Source: Selaginella moellendorffii
Lineage: Eukaryota; Streptophyta; Lycopodiopsida; Selaginellales; Selaginellaceae
Assembly: GCF_000143415.4 (NCBI RefSeq)
Contig: NW_003314272.1
Span: 2,753,728 to 2,817,727 of the forward strand
Direction of reading: 5' to 3'
Length of the DNA: 64,000 bases
The notes under the pieces were generated by a model, which was given only the letters and a program-made list of their open reading frames with translations, had not been told where the DNA came from and searched no databases. Positions 31,065 to 40,946 of the stretch are shown here, piece by piece (within the stretch, counting starts at the first letter, position 1; each line of letters starts with the position of its first letter). A program made the position numbers and the translations under genes.

Positions 31065-31741
31065 CGCCCGGAGCTCCCAAATTAAATTCAAACACACACT
31101 TCCCCTAGAACCCTAAAAGCTGTGTAGAATTAAAATTCCGTACTCTAGCTACCGTACAAGGCCAAAAAAGCATAGAGTGACGTGGAGCTTATGTGGTCTG
31201 TCCAGTCAGCATCTTGCCCCCTCGGCATGTCATAACGGCTTATCATGTGCCGGACGCCATGGCCCCACTCCATTTCAGTTGAATGCCTCATAATCATGCT
31301 ATAGTATATCCTCGTCCCGGCTATGGCGTCCAGCGGGCGGGTGGGCAAGGGCGCGACGGGGTGGAGGTCGGCGGCGATCGATGCCGTGCCAATGCGAATG
31401 CCGCGCGCTCTCGGCCGCGGCGCCGCAGATCCAGCGCGTGATTCCACCAGGTTTGAGGTAGTCTGCCGTGCGTGATCCGGAGGGGGTTTTAGAGCTCCGC
31501 GGAGGTAGCATTCTCGGCTCCTGGGGCTTGACGATGGCTAGCGGTAGCAGCGATAGTTGGAAATCCATGCAGGGAAAGGGAAGGTGAAGTTCTTTATCAA
31601 AATCACTGGGGATGGGGGAAAACCTTGCCAAATCTTCGTGTTGGTGGACACACATTCGCGCAGCGACGCTGTAGAAGAGAAGATCGTCGTCATCGAGCTC
31701 TTGGGATTTTTTGTATGCGAATTCAAGCGAGCGAAAGGGAC
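31065..31741. promoter_or_regulatory. Divergent promoter region of PARP1 and the type-B ARR gene
   Basis: This 677-bp stretch separates two start codons pointing away from each other and must hold both 5' leaders and promoters. Open frames here resemble no known protein. No convincing TATA box was identified for either gene. Confidence 0.6.
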
Positions 31742-33847
31742 ATGGGTGACCAATTTCCGGCCGGATTGCGAGTGTTGGTTGTGGATGACGACAGAACTTG
31801 CCTAGCAATTCTTAAGAAGATGCTGCTTCGTTGCGCCTACGATGGTACGTTCGAACTTTTTTTTCTTCCTTTCGCTTTCTATCTTACACTGGCTTTGCTT
31901 TTTCTTGTGCTCTGCTCACTGTAGTGACCACTTGCGGCATGGCACGCCTGGCACTTGCGATGCTTAGAGAAAACAAGGAGCGCTTCGATGTGGTACTTAG
32001 TGATGTCTGCATGCCGGACATGGACGGGTTCAAGCTTCTTGAGCTTGTTGGGCTTGAGATGGATCTTCCGGTCATAAGTAAGTTTGGCTTTTGCCTTTAA
32101 AAGTTCTTACGTGTTTTGGCTTTGCTCCGCAGTGATGTCTGCGAATGGCGAGACGAGCCTCGTCATGAAAGGGATTATACATGGTGCGTGCGATTACCTT
32201 CTCAAACCAATCCGGATCAAAGAGCTCAAAAACATCTGGCAACATGTCTTTCGGAGGAAGAGGAACATCCTCAAGGACGCTGACGGTGCCGACCATGACA
32301 GACAGAAGCGGAAGCCTGACGAGGGAGATTCGATGCCAGCGGCAGGATCTGCTGCAGCGGCAGGCTCTAAGAAGCGGAAAGAAATAAAAGAAGATGACGA
32401 GGAGTTTGAGCTCGACATGGACGACTCGAACACGCTTAAAAAGCCAAGGGTGGTCTGGTCCGTGGAGTTGCATCAACAGTTCGTCACGGCTGTCAATCAA
32501 CTAGGAATAGACAGTACGTACATATTTTTTTGTTTTTGGTTTCCTTGTCTTGTTCTAAACCCCGTATTGTTGATAGAAGCTGTGCCTAAGAGGATCTTGG
32601 AACTGATGAATGTTCAAGGCCTGACGAGGGAGAATGTTGCTAGCCATCTCCAGGTGAGCCCTCACTCTCTTCCGCGGTTTTATATTTTTCCTTGAGTGAC
32701 TCTTCCTACCGCAGAAGTACAGACTCTATTTGAAGCGGCTGAGCGTGGCACAACAGCAAAATGCCGTCACAATGAGCATGCCGCTCGGCTCGGACCCGTC
32801 TTACAACGCAATCGACAACTTGCAACCTCATCCCATCATCACGCCAGGATCTTCTCAAGCTCTGGCGGCTCTTCGCTCCGCCTACCTCCGGACGCTTTGC
32901 TCGTCCAATGATCCAGCAGCTACAAACGGTGTTGTCGAGCCACCAGTCCTCGTCGTCCGGCCCCGCAGCATCCCACCAAACAACCAAAGAGGCCTTTTGC
33001 TGGGTGTCGGTGATATGGAGCAGCTCCAACAATCACAGGTTCCACAGATGAGACCCGTGCAAGAAGGAATCCTCGCGACTTCGGCTTCGCAGTCCAATCC
33101 TTTGACAGAGCAAATAATTCAGCAACAGCAACAGCAGCACACACAGATACAACTTCTTCAGCCTTACAACCAAAAGCAAGACAGCTACATAGACTATTCA
33201 CATTACAGCAAAGACACTGGCGACATCGGCGCGCGAGGCACCACCTTGGACGATGGTATCATCGGCAGGGGCTTCGGTGGAAGCATTGTCGCGTCTGCAA
33301 CAGGGGACGGGATCTCGGTTTTGATGAACAGCGGTTTGGCAAAGCCAAACATTCCAGGCATGAACACTGGCATAGTTAAGTGCGAGGAGGGCGACTCTCT
33401 AGGCAGCTGGGAGGGAGGCTCGTCGGCAGCATTTGGGATAGCGAGCCAAATAAGCTGGCAGGGACAGCAGCAGCAAGAGCAGCAGGGATCGCAAGAGTTC
33501 ATCCACGACACTCTAGTTCCATACAGCAGCTCGGGGACTGGGGATGGTCACGAGTATCTGGGAATGATGAATTGCCCCCGGATCATCGCAAACAGCTCTG
33601 GCTCTTTCAAAGTGAAGCAGGAGGAATACGACTCCGCGCCGAATCAGTTCCCGCAAGCGCACCACGCGCAGGATGAGCTAGTCGGCTTACAACCCTACAA
33701 ACAGGTCTGGATGTTCTTCTCCTTTCTCTCTTTCCATGCGATGGTTTTCATGTTTTGTTTCTACTCCAGGAGCAAGAGCATGGTTTTTTTGAGAACGACT
33801 TGTGCCTGGACGGATATATCCCAGGAAGCAACTTATATGTGAAATAA
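31742..33847 (+). CDS. Type-B response regulator (ARR-B), cytokinin signalling transcription factor
   Basis: Six exons: 31742-31844, 31925-32077, 32133-32513, 32577-32653, 32715-33704 and 33770-33847, giving 593 residues. The N-terminal receiver domain shows LRVLVVDDD, the phospho-accepting Asp in [13 protein letters not shown], and Lys in DYLLKPIR, so phosphorelay residues are complete. An acidic linker with KKRK leads to a GARP/MYB-like DNA-binding domain ([49 protein letters not shown]). The C-terminal half is Gln-rich and presumably activating. In plants such proteins receive phosphate from histidine phosphotransfer proteins and activate cytokinin-response genes. All splice junctions keep frame. 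It converges with the VQ gene downstream. Confidence 0.95.
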
Positions 33848-34631
33848 CATCACAATCGTTTTACTTGCCTTGAGGTACCTCTCACGTTTTGGATACTTTT
33901 TTTTTTTTTTTTGGTTTCGGTGGATTTGCAAGATTTGTACGTTCAACTTCAAATGCGGTACAACACAACACTCGAGAGAAGTTTTCCACCCAATCTTTGC
34001 GTGACGAGAGGACAAAGGTTCTTGAGATGACTAGTACTTGGATCTTGATGATTCATTCAGCCCATTGTCTTCCGTACGAAGATTTCACGAATCACTTTCC
34101 TCAGCGAAAGTGAGGGTGGAAGAATGTTTTTCATTTCCTTCCTTTCACGCGCCTTAAAACCACTCGGTGTGGAAGTCTCCTCACTCGCAGCTTTAAATTC
34201 CTCTCTTTTATTCGTCATTTCGAGCAAAGAAAAAAGAGCGTAGTTATCCGATTCCAGCAAGACGACGACGAAGAAGCTTTCTTCCACAAAAGGAAGAAAA
34301 TACCAAAGGAAAGACTGACCCGACAAACTGACTCGAACGAATATACAATGCTTTCTCTTTTCCTTGATGACCGGCGAGCTCCAAGCTCTCTCTTGCGAAT
34401 CAAAAAAAAGAGAGCCCGGCGCCGGCCAAATCCCTGAAGAGCTTCTCCCCCAAGGACACCACCACCAAGCACCGCCACCTTCAATCCCAAAACCATCAAA
34501 ACATCGTCGTATGTACGTAAAGAACCACCAGTGTGACAAACTTAGCTGCTTCTTGATCGCCCAACGGAGCTCCTCCTCGATCAACAGAGTCGTAGCTCCG
34601 AATCCTCGATCCGTCAATGCCGGCGCCACTG

Positions 34632-35738
34632 TCAACTCTCTCGAATCTCTGGGAAACTGAAGTCGTTGCCGGTGGAGGAGGCGGCGGTGGCGGCAGTCTT
34701 CCTGGCGTTCTCGGGGGAGTCGATCATCTTGACTTCCGGGAAGAGCTCGGGCACCGGGAGACCCGGGCTGGGGAGGCCGAGGCAGCCTTGGAACGTCGGC
34801 GACCACGGGAAGCGGCTCCCGGCAAAGCCACTCCCCTTGCTGCTGCCATCGATGATCGACTGCGCGAGCTGCTTCATGGCGGCGGTGTTGGGCGACTCGA
34901 AGCTGGCCCAGGCGGTGTCGCTGGGCGAGAGCACGGGCAGCGGCGAGAAGGAGAGCAGCGGCATTGTCGACACGCGCTTGTTGGAGAGCGGCGACAGCGG
35001 CTGGGCTCCGGGGGACGTCAAGTTCTCGGACGAAACGACGTTGGAGGTGGCGGCGGAGTGGCCGGTGGTGGTGGCGTGAATTTCTCCGCTGGAAGGCCCG
35101 CTAAGCTGCTGCTGCTGGTGCTGCTGCTGGTGCTGCGCCAGCTTGTGGGCGAACGGGGAGATCGAGAATGTGGGACGTAGCGGCGGAGGTGCCATCCTTT
35201 GTAACCGGCTGTTGACCGGCCTGGCGCTCGAGTGAGGAGAAAGAACTCCTCCTCCAGTTCCTGGGCTAGAAACAAGCGCCGCTGGATCCGACACCACCAC
35301 CAAGCTTGGCTGCTGCTGATGTTGCTGCTGCTGTTGGTAGTGGTGGTGATGGTATTGCTGCTGCGAAGAAACTCCCATCATCCCTGGATTCATGGCCTGC
35401 TCGGAGAACCCAGTGGAAGTTTGCTGCTGGAGAGATCCTCCTCCTCCTCCTCCGCCGCCACCGCCGACATCACTACCACCGCCACCACCGCCACTAGTTC
35501 CAGTGGAACTATTCCCCGTGAGCTGCTGGACCAGCTCTCGGAAGCTCATGGGGTCCGTGTTATAGACCTTGGAAGTGGGCAGCGGCTTGGAGGGCTGGAG
35601 CATCGGCCGCCTCATCGACGACGATGAACTCTTGGAGATTTTGCTCCCCGACGACTTGTTGATCGACAGCGGTGCCGCCGTCTTGGCCTTGACCGCCGCC
35701 TCGCACTCGTCTATGTCCATTGCGATGGCCGTTGCCAT
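34632..35738 (-). CDS. VQ-motif protein
   Basis: Single-exon frame of 368 residues with ATG at 35738 (MATAIAMDIDECE). Residues about 66-76 read SFRELVQQLTG, fitting the FxxhVQxhTG core that defines VQ proteins. An N-terminal PSKPLPTSKVYNTDP block precedes the motif. Gly/Ser, His and Gln-rich stretches, several Ser-Pro sites (LLSFSPLPVLSPSD, FPWSPTFQGCLG) and a LPVPELFPEV tail follow. VQ proteins are plant co-regulators that bind the C-terminal WRKY domain of group I and IIc WRKY factors, and several are MAPK substrates. A group I WRKY gene lies 9.5 kb away in this window. The stretch 33848-34631 after the ARR gene holds only probable 3' UTRs. Confidence 0.9.
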   Translation of the reverse strand: MATAIAMDIDECEAAVKAKTAAPLSINKSSGSKISKSSSSSMRRPMLQPSKPLPTSKVYNTDPMSFRELVQQLTGNSSTGTSGGGGGGSDVGGGGGGGGGGSLQQQTSTGFSEQAMNPGMMGVSSQQQYHHHHYQQQQQHQQQPSLVVVSDPAALVSSPGTGGGVLSPHSSARPVNSRLQRMAPPPLRPTFSISPFAHKLAQHQQQHQQQQLSGPSSGEIHATTTGHSAATSNVVSSENLTSPGAQPLSPLSNKRVSTMPLLSFSPLPVLSPSDTAWASFESPNTAAMKQLAQSIIDGSSKGSGFAGSRFPWSPTFQGCLGLPSPGLPVPELFPEVKMIDSPENARKTAATAASSTGNDFSFPEIRES

Positions 35739-36547
35739 GGAAATAGCTCCCTCGTTCTTGTTCTTTCTACTCCTCCTTCCCTAGCTCGCTTTCTAAGACC
35801 GGGCTCCCCGAAATCCTAGCACGCTTACCGATTCCCTGGCGCTCCTCCGGCCCCAGACCATGGGATTTCGCAGATCTCCGCTGCTGACCGCGATCACAAG
35901 CCCTTTGACCGGCCCTGGATCGCGAATTCCTGCGCAATGCAGCGGCGGGAGGAGCAGGAGGAGCCATCCGATTGCCAGAGGCGCCGCAGCCGCGGCGAGT
36001 GCGCCATAGCCACAATCTCGAGACCTTGCGCCTTCCTTCTCAACTCGCTCCAAATAAACTAAAGGTAGCCTAAAGGGTTAAAACAATGGAGATCATGGAT
36101 TATAGTTCCATTTTGTCCCCTTGACGCGTGTCACCCTTTTATTGGCTTTACTTAGGGCTCTTAAATTTCCCCAATGGCATATGCGAAGAAATACACAAAC
36201 AAACAAGCACTTTGCCCATGGGAACTCTGGTTGATAATAAATTCTTGGGTGCTAGCAACGTGGATGGAGTTGGATCGAGCCAAAGGACCACCAAATGCCT
36301 TGACAGGGCAGGTGGACCATATAGTATCCGCGAAAATAAAATTTAAAAAGGAGCCCTCGTCGCTGTGCTTGATCTAGAAATCATTGGCCCAGTAGTGACA
36401 GTGGCTGTAAAAGTTTGATGGAACAAGCCTCCACTTCCACCCATACATCCATCGAATCGAGGACCATCTCACCCTATGGAATGAAAAAGTATAAGCCATT
36501 TGGAGCTATTTGCATTTGGTGGTCCCGTGATCAACGGCGATGTTTCC
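35739..36547. other. Intergenic, no gene seen
   Basis: Upstream region of the VQ gene and 3' flank of the next PPR gene. Open frames here are short or lack resemblance to any family. No promoter element stands out. Confidence 0.6.
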
Positions 36548-38338
36548 TTAGAACACGGAGACTGGCTGGGAGCTTTGGACTACCGATGCCAGGGAAACGT
36601 AGACCGATCCATCCGAGGCGTTCAATCCGAGGATTCGCTTTGCCGCCCCGGCGCTGTACCGGGGATTCTTCTGCTTCTTGCACGTCTCGAGAAAGCAGCG
36701 CCACTGGAGAAGATCCGGCTCGAAGGGCATGTTGGCGATGAGATCTCGGGCAGCGTCGGCGTGCCCGGCCCGGCCCAGGAGATTGATCACGCAGCCGAAG
36801 TGGATCCTCTTGGCCGGGATCCCGAAATCTGCCACCATCGACACGAAGAGAGACTGGCCAATGCCGACGTCGCCCGCGTAGCACGACGCGAGGAGCGCGA
36901 TGATCCAGCTCGTTTCGTCCGGGGTCTCGAGGATCTTCATGGAGTCGAAGAGGGAGAAGGCATCGCTGGAACAGCCGCTGTTTGTGTAGCTGGCGAGCAT
37001 TGCGTTCCAGGATCCGATGCACGGGCTCGGCATTCGATCGAAGAACAGCCTCGCTCGATCAAGATGCCCGTTCTGGGCATAAGCGGAGAGCATGGCAGTC
37101 CACGAAATGCTGCTTTTCTCGGGAATTCTCTCGAAAGTTTCCATGGCTTCTCTCAAACACCGATTTTGGGCGAACGCAGTGAGGATTGTATTCCACGAAA
37201 CTGTGTTCCACTCAGGAGCGTTTCGAAACAAGAAACTAGCCTCTTCCAAATTCCCAGACTTGGCATTTGCAGCGATCATCGCGTTCCACGCCACGATGTT
37301 CTTCTCGGGCATAGCAGCGAACACTTTCTTCGCGCTTCTAAGTTGCGAGGATTGGATGTAGGCCGATATGATCGTATTCCACGAAACGGAGCTCCATTCT
37401 TGCATGGAATCAAACAGTTCCTTCGCTTTGTCACAATGCCCGTTCTGGGCATACCCCGAGAGGAGCGCGTTGGATGATATGAGATTTCTCTCGGGCATTT
37501 GATCAAAAACAAGTCTTGCACGAGCGATGTCGCCGCTCTGGGCAAACGCCGCCAGCATCGCGGTGTTTAGAGCGATTGTGTGTAGTGGGATAGATTCGAA
37601 CAAGCGCCGTGCTTCGTCCAAATGCCCGCTCTGGGCATAAACCCTAATCATCGCCGTCGAGGACGCTATGTCCCGCTCCGGGAGGCTCCAGAATAGATCC
37701 CTCGCCTCTTCCACGAGGCGGGCACTGCCCACCTCCGCGATCGCTACCAGCATCGCAGTGCACGAGATGAGATTCCTCTCGGGCATCCCCGCGAAGATCC
37801 TGGCGGTGTCGCTGAGGTTGCCATGGTGCGCGAATGCGAAGAGGAAGACACTCCAGGCCTGGATGTCTCGCTCCAACATCGCGCGGAAAATCTCCACGGC
37901 CTCGTCGAGGAGGCCGATCTGGGCCAATTCGCCCAGCATCGCGGTGGAGGAGACGAGATCCCACTCAGGCATCGAGTGGAAGATGCGCTGCGCGTCGGCG
38001 AAATGCCGGAGCTGGGCATTCGCGATCATCGCCGTCGTGTAGGAGACGAGGCTCCATTGCGGCATTGTGGGGAAGAACCGGGCGGCGTCGTCAAAGAGGG
38101 CATTGCGCGAGTAGGCCGCGAGCATGAAATCCCAGGAGTAGGAGTCCTTAAGAGGCAGCGAATCGAAGATCTCGCGAGCGGAGGACGCGCTGCCGCATCG
38201 CCCATACATCTCGATCAGCTTGTTCCACGCGAAAACATCGCGGATCGGGAAATGCGCGCGCGCACGGGTGTGGATCTCCTGCGCCGCGGGCAGGCTCGTG
38301 CACGATCGTATCAGCGCGAGGCATTCCCTGCGATCCAT
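36548..38338 (-). CDS. Intronless PPR protein, second S-type array
   Basis: Uninterrupted frame of 596 residues with ATG at 38338 (MDRRECLALIRSC). About 14 tandem repeats of roughly 31 residues follow, of the form N-ISSNALLSGYAQNGHCDKAKELFDSM. The tail (LIANMPFEPDLLQWRCFLETCKKQ) resembles the E region, and there is no DYW domain. The architecture is close to the PPR gene at 19.3-21.6 kb, but the proteins are clearly different genes rather than a recent copy. The likely role is organellar RNA binding, such as editing-site recognition. The start codon is 346 bp from the start of the oppositely oriented ARG1-like gene. Confidence 0.92.
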   Translation of the reverse strand: MDRRECLALIRSCTSLPAAQEIHTRARAHFPIRDVFAWNKLIEMYGRCGSASSAREIFDSLPLKDSYSWDFMLAAYSRNALFDDAARFFPTMPQWSLVSYTTAMIANAQLRHFADAQRIFHSMPEWDLVSSTAMLGELAQIGLLDEAVEIFRAMLERDIQAWSVFLFAFAHHGNLSDTARIFAGMPERNLISCTAMLVAIAEVGSARLVEEARDLFWSLPERDIASSTAMIRVYAQSGHLDEARRLFESIPLHTIALNTAMLAAFAQSGDIARARLVFDQMPERNLISSNALLSGYAQNGHCDKAKELFDSMQEWSSVSWNTIISAYIQSSQLRSAKKVFAAMPEKNIVAWNAMIAANAKSGNLEEASFLFRNAPEWNTVSWNTILTAFAQNRCLREAMETFERIPEKSSISWTAMLSAYAQNGHLDRARLFFDRMPSPCIGSWNAMLASYTNSGCSSDAFSLFDSMKILETPDETSWIIALLASCYAGDVGIGQSLFVSMVADFGIPAKRIHFGCVINLLGRAGHADAARDLIANMPFEPDLLQWRCFLETCKKQKNPRYSAGAAKRILGLNASDGSVYVSLASVVQSSQPVSVF

Positions 38339-38684
38339 CGAACGGATTCATCGCTCGAGACCACGAAGAACCCTAAAATCAGGCATTTGTAGCATATCCG
38401 CGCCCGTGGATCGGACGGGTAGCGGTAGTTGGATCGGACGGCTGCCCGTGACGTGCATTCCAAGGGAAGAACAAAAGCACTGGCGCTGCGTGGAGTTTTC
38501 CTCCGTTGCTGCGAGGAGGCGGAGGCGAACGACGCGCTCTCCAATCATCCAGGTAGCGCGGCCGGCAAAGGATTTCTTGGAGATTCAAGCACAGATCCAG
38601 CTCCAGCACGCTTTTCTAGGGTATTTTCCTCCTTTCTAGGGCTATGGCGGGGGAATTTTGCTAGGCGGGCGAGCGGAGGCGAGG
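38339..38684. promoter_or_regulatory. Short bidirectional promoter (PPR / ARG1)
   Basis: Only 346 bp separate the ATG codons of two divergent genes, so leaders and promoters of both share this space. The sequence is GC-rich without an evident TATA box. Confidence 0.55.
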
Positions 38685-40569
38685 ATGGGCGACGTCAAGG
38701 GGCCTCGCAGTAGCAAATCCAAGGAGGGGGATCACAGGGATCCATACGATGTTCTCGGCGTCCCAAGAAATGCCACGGATCAGCAGATTAAGGCCGCGTA
38801 CCGGAAGATGGCTCTCAAGTAAGTTCTTGCCTCTGGTTTGCTTCTTTATGTTTTGATCTTTCCTTAGCTCTTCCATCCGTGACACAGGCTCCATCCAGAT
38901 AAGAACGCTGATAATCCTGAGGCCGCGGAGCTCTTCAAGGAAGTAGCCTTCTCTTACAGCATACTCTCGGACGTTGAGAAGAGGCGCCAGTATGACGCTG
39001 CTGGTTTCCAGGTGAGAATTTTCACTAGCTACGACTTCTTCTCTTTGGTGTTTTTTTTCTCTTGCAAGCTTGAAAGTCTAGCTTTCTAACATTATCGCTA
39101 CAGGCCGTGGAGCTTGACGGGCTTGAGGTGGACTTGTCGAATCTGGGAACTGTCAACACCATGTTTGCTGCGATTTTCAGGTGTGTGCCGTCCTGGATTG
39201 TGGAAAAAAAAGTATCAGCTTTGAGGTGGTGGGGATTTTGAATTTGGTTGTTTCTTTCGTTCGTTTTCTTGCAGCAAGTTGGGCGTCCCGATCAAGACGT
39301 CGATCTCACCGACTGTTTTGGAGGAAGCGCTCAATGAATCGGTTCAAATCAGACCGCTTTCTCTCGGCCAAGCTGTTCATGACAAGGTATATTTCTGTCG
39401 TTCCCGAAGATGATTGTTGACACGAGCTCATATCCAGGTGGAGAAGCAAGGAGCACACTTTTACGGTGTGTATCTCACGGATGCCCAAGCCGCGTCGGGA
39501 CTTGTTGTTCGTGTCTATTCCACAGCTCAAAGCAAGTTTAAGGTGCTTGTTCGTAGATTTTAAATTTCCAGCACTAACTTTACTTTGCGTAGCTTTTGTA
39601 TTTTGAGCCGGAGGAGAACGGGGGCCTCGGACTGGCTCTTCAGGTCTTTTGAAGTTTTTCTTAGCAATTTGCAATGTTCATTTGTATCGTTTCAGGAAGA
39701 TAGCACAAAGACTGGCAAGGTGACATCCGCTGGCATGTATTTTCTTCATTTCCAAGTGTACAGATTGGATACAACAATGAATGCGGTACGTAGCTTGCTT
39801 TCTTTCTTTTTCTTGTACTTAATGCACGCACTCTTTTTATTAGTTGGCAATGGCAAGGGATCCTGATACTGCATTCTTCAGGAGATTGGAAGGGCTTCAA
39901 CCATGCGAAGTTTTGGGATTGAGAGCCGGCTCACACGTTTTTGCCGTGTATGGTAGGCTGATGTGCCTTTTCTCGTCACTTTCGGGTTCGTGAATGCCTC
40001 GTGCATGCAGGTGACAATTTTTTCAAGAGTGCCAGTTACACCATCGAGGCAGTTTGCGCCGATTCGTTTAAAGACAACGCAGTGCAACTCCAGGAAATCG
40101 AGGACCAGATAATGGTGAAAAGGAACGAGCTACGCGATTTTGAAGCCGAGTACCGCGAGGTAGCTCTTTGTTTTTGTGGTTGGCTCGCGCTTAGATTACG
40201 TTCCTTTGTGCAGGCTTTGAACAGATTTACCGCAGTAACGCACAAGTATGGGGCTGAAAAAAGCGCTGTAAGTTTCCATAGTTCCTGTAGAGTTTTTTCC
40301 TCTTACGAGCGATGAACGCGCAGGTTGACATTCTCCTGAAGAACCGCGACAAAATCCACGCTTCGTTCTCGACTTCCAAGAAGCACGGAGCATCGAGCCA
40401 CAAAGTGAACATGGAAGAAAGCAATGGCAAGGACGAGAACTCGTCGTCGGCCACGGCATCGCCAGCGCGAGAAAAGGATAAAGACACAGACAAAGACACC
40501 ACCACTACTGGAAAGGAGAAATCAAAGAAAAAATGGTTTGGATTCAAGGACAAGAGATCGTCGGTGTAG
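38685..40569 (+). CDS. ARG1: ARG1-like DnaJ protein (J-domain, coiled coil)
   Basis: Eleven exons (first 38685-38818, last 40324-40569) with introns mostly 50-90 nt, giving 416 residues with frame kept at all junctions. The J-domain (residues about 20-85) has DPYDVLGV, and the HPD triad is in LHPDKNADN at the start of exon 2. A long central region ([79 protein letters not shown]) is characteristic of plant ARG1/ARL proteins. Then comes a coiled coil ([23 protein letters not shown]) and a Lys-rich tail. In Arabidopsis ARG1 (DNAJ15) is a membrane-associated J-protein needed for gravity signalling and auxin-carrier redistribution. Finding it in a lycophyte-like genome fits an old origin. Complete. 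Confidence 0.95.
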
Positions 40570-40733
40570 AAAACAAATTACTATTCAGAAAGCGCGAGGA
40601 GATAAGCATTGTATTGATTGATTGGAGCAAATATTTTTACATCGTTTGGTCAAAAGATTTGGGAATCTATTGCCAGTACAATCTTGCCACGTTGCGGACA
40701 TGACCATCGCCACGAGGATAGCTCTTTGGGCCC

Positions 40734-40739
40734 CACGTG
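40734..40739. promoter_or_regulatory. G-box upstream of the lipase gene
   Basis: CACGTG within CCCCACGTGT lies 208 bp upstream of the lipase ATG, a usual distance for an active promoter element. Function is not tested. Confidence 0.4.
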
Positions 40740-40946
40740 TATGGCTGAGATGGAAGGACTTTTACCAGAGGTATATATTTTAGGGCTCCTCCCGCGAGAT
40801 TTTATCTCTGGGGACCGCATTCTCGGATTCCAGGGCTCTTTCTCGTCCATTCGCTGCTGGCGCTGGAAGAATGCGGCAGTCTAGGCGGTGAGCGATAGAT
40901 TTCGGGATAGATTTGATCGAGAGGGGATTCAGGTCGGTGGCAGGCG

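Noticed and set aside
34617-35627. Plus-strand frames across the VQ gene
   Set aside because: Antisense shadows; the minus strand carries a clear VQ motif in a 368-residue frame.
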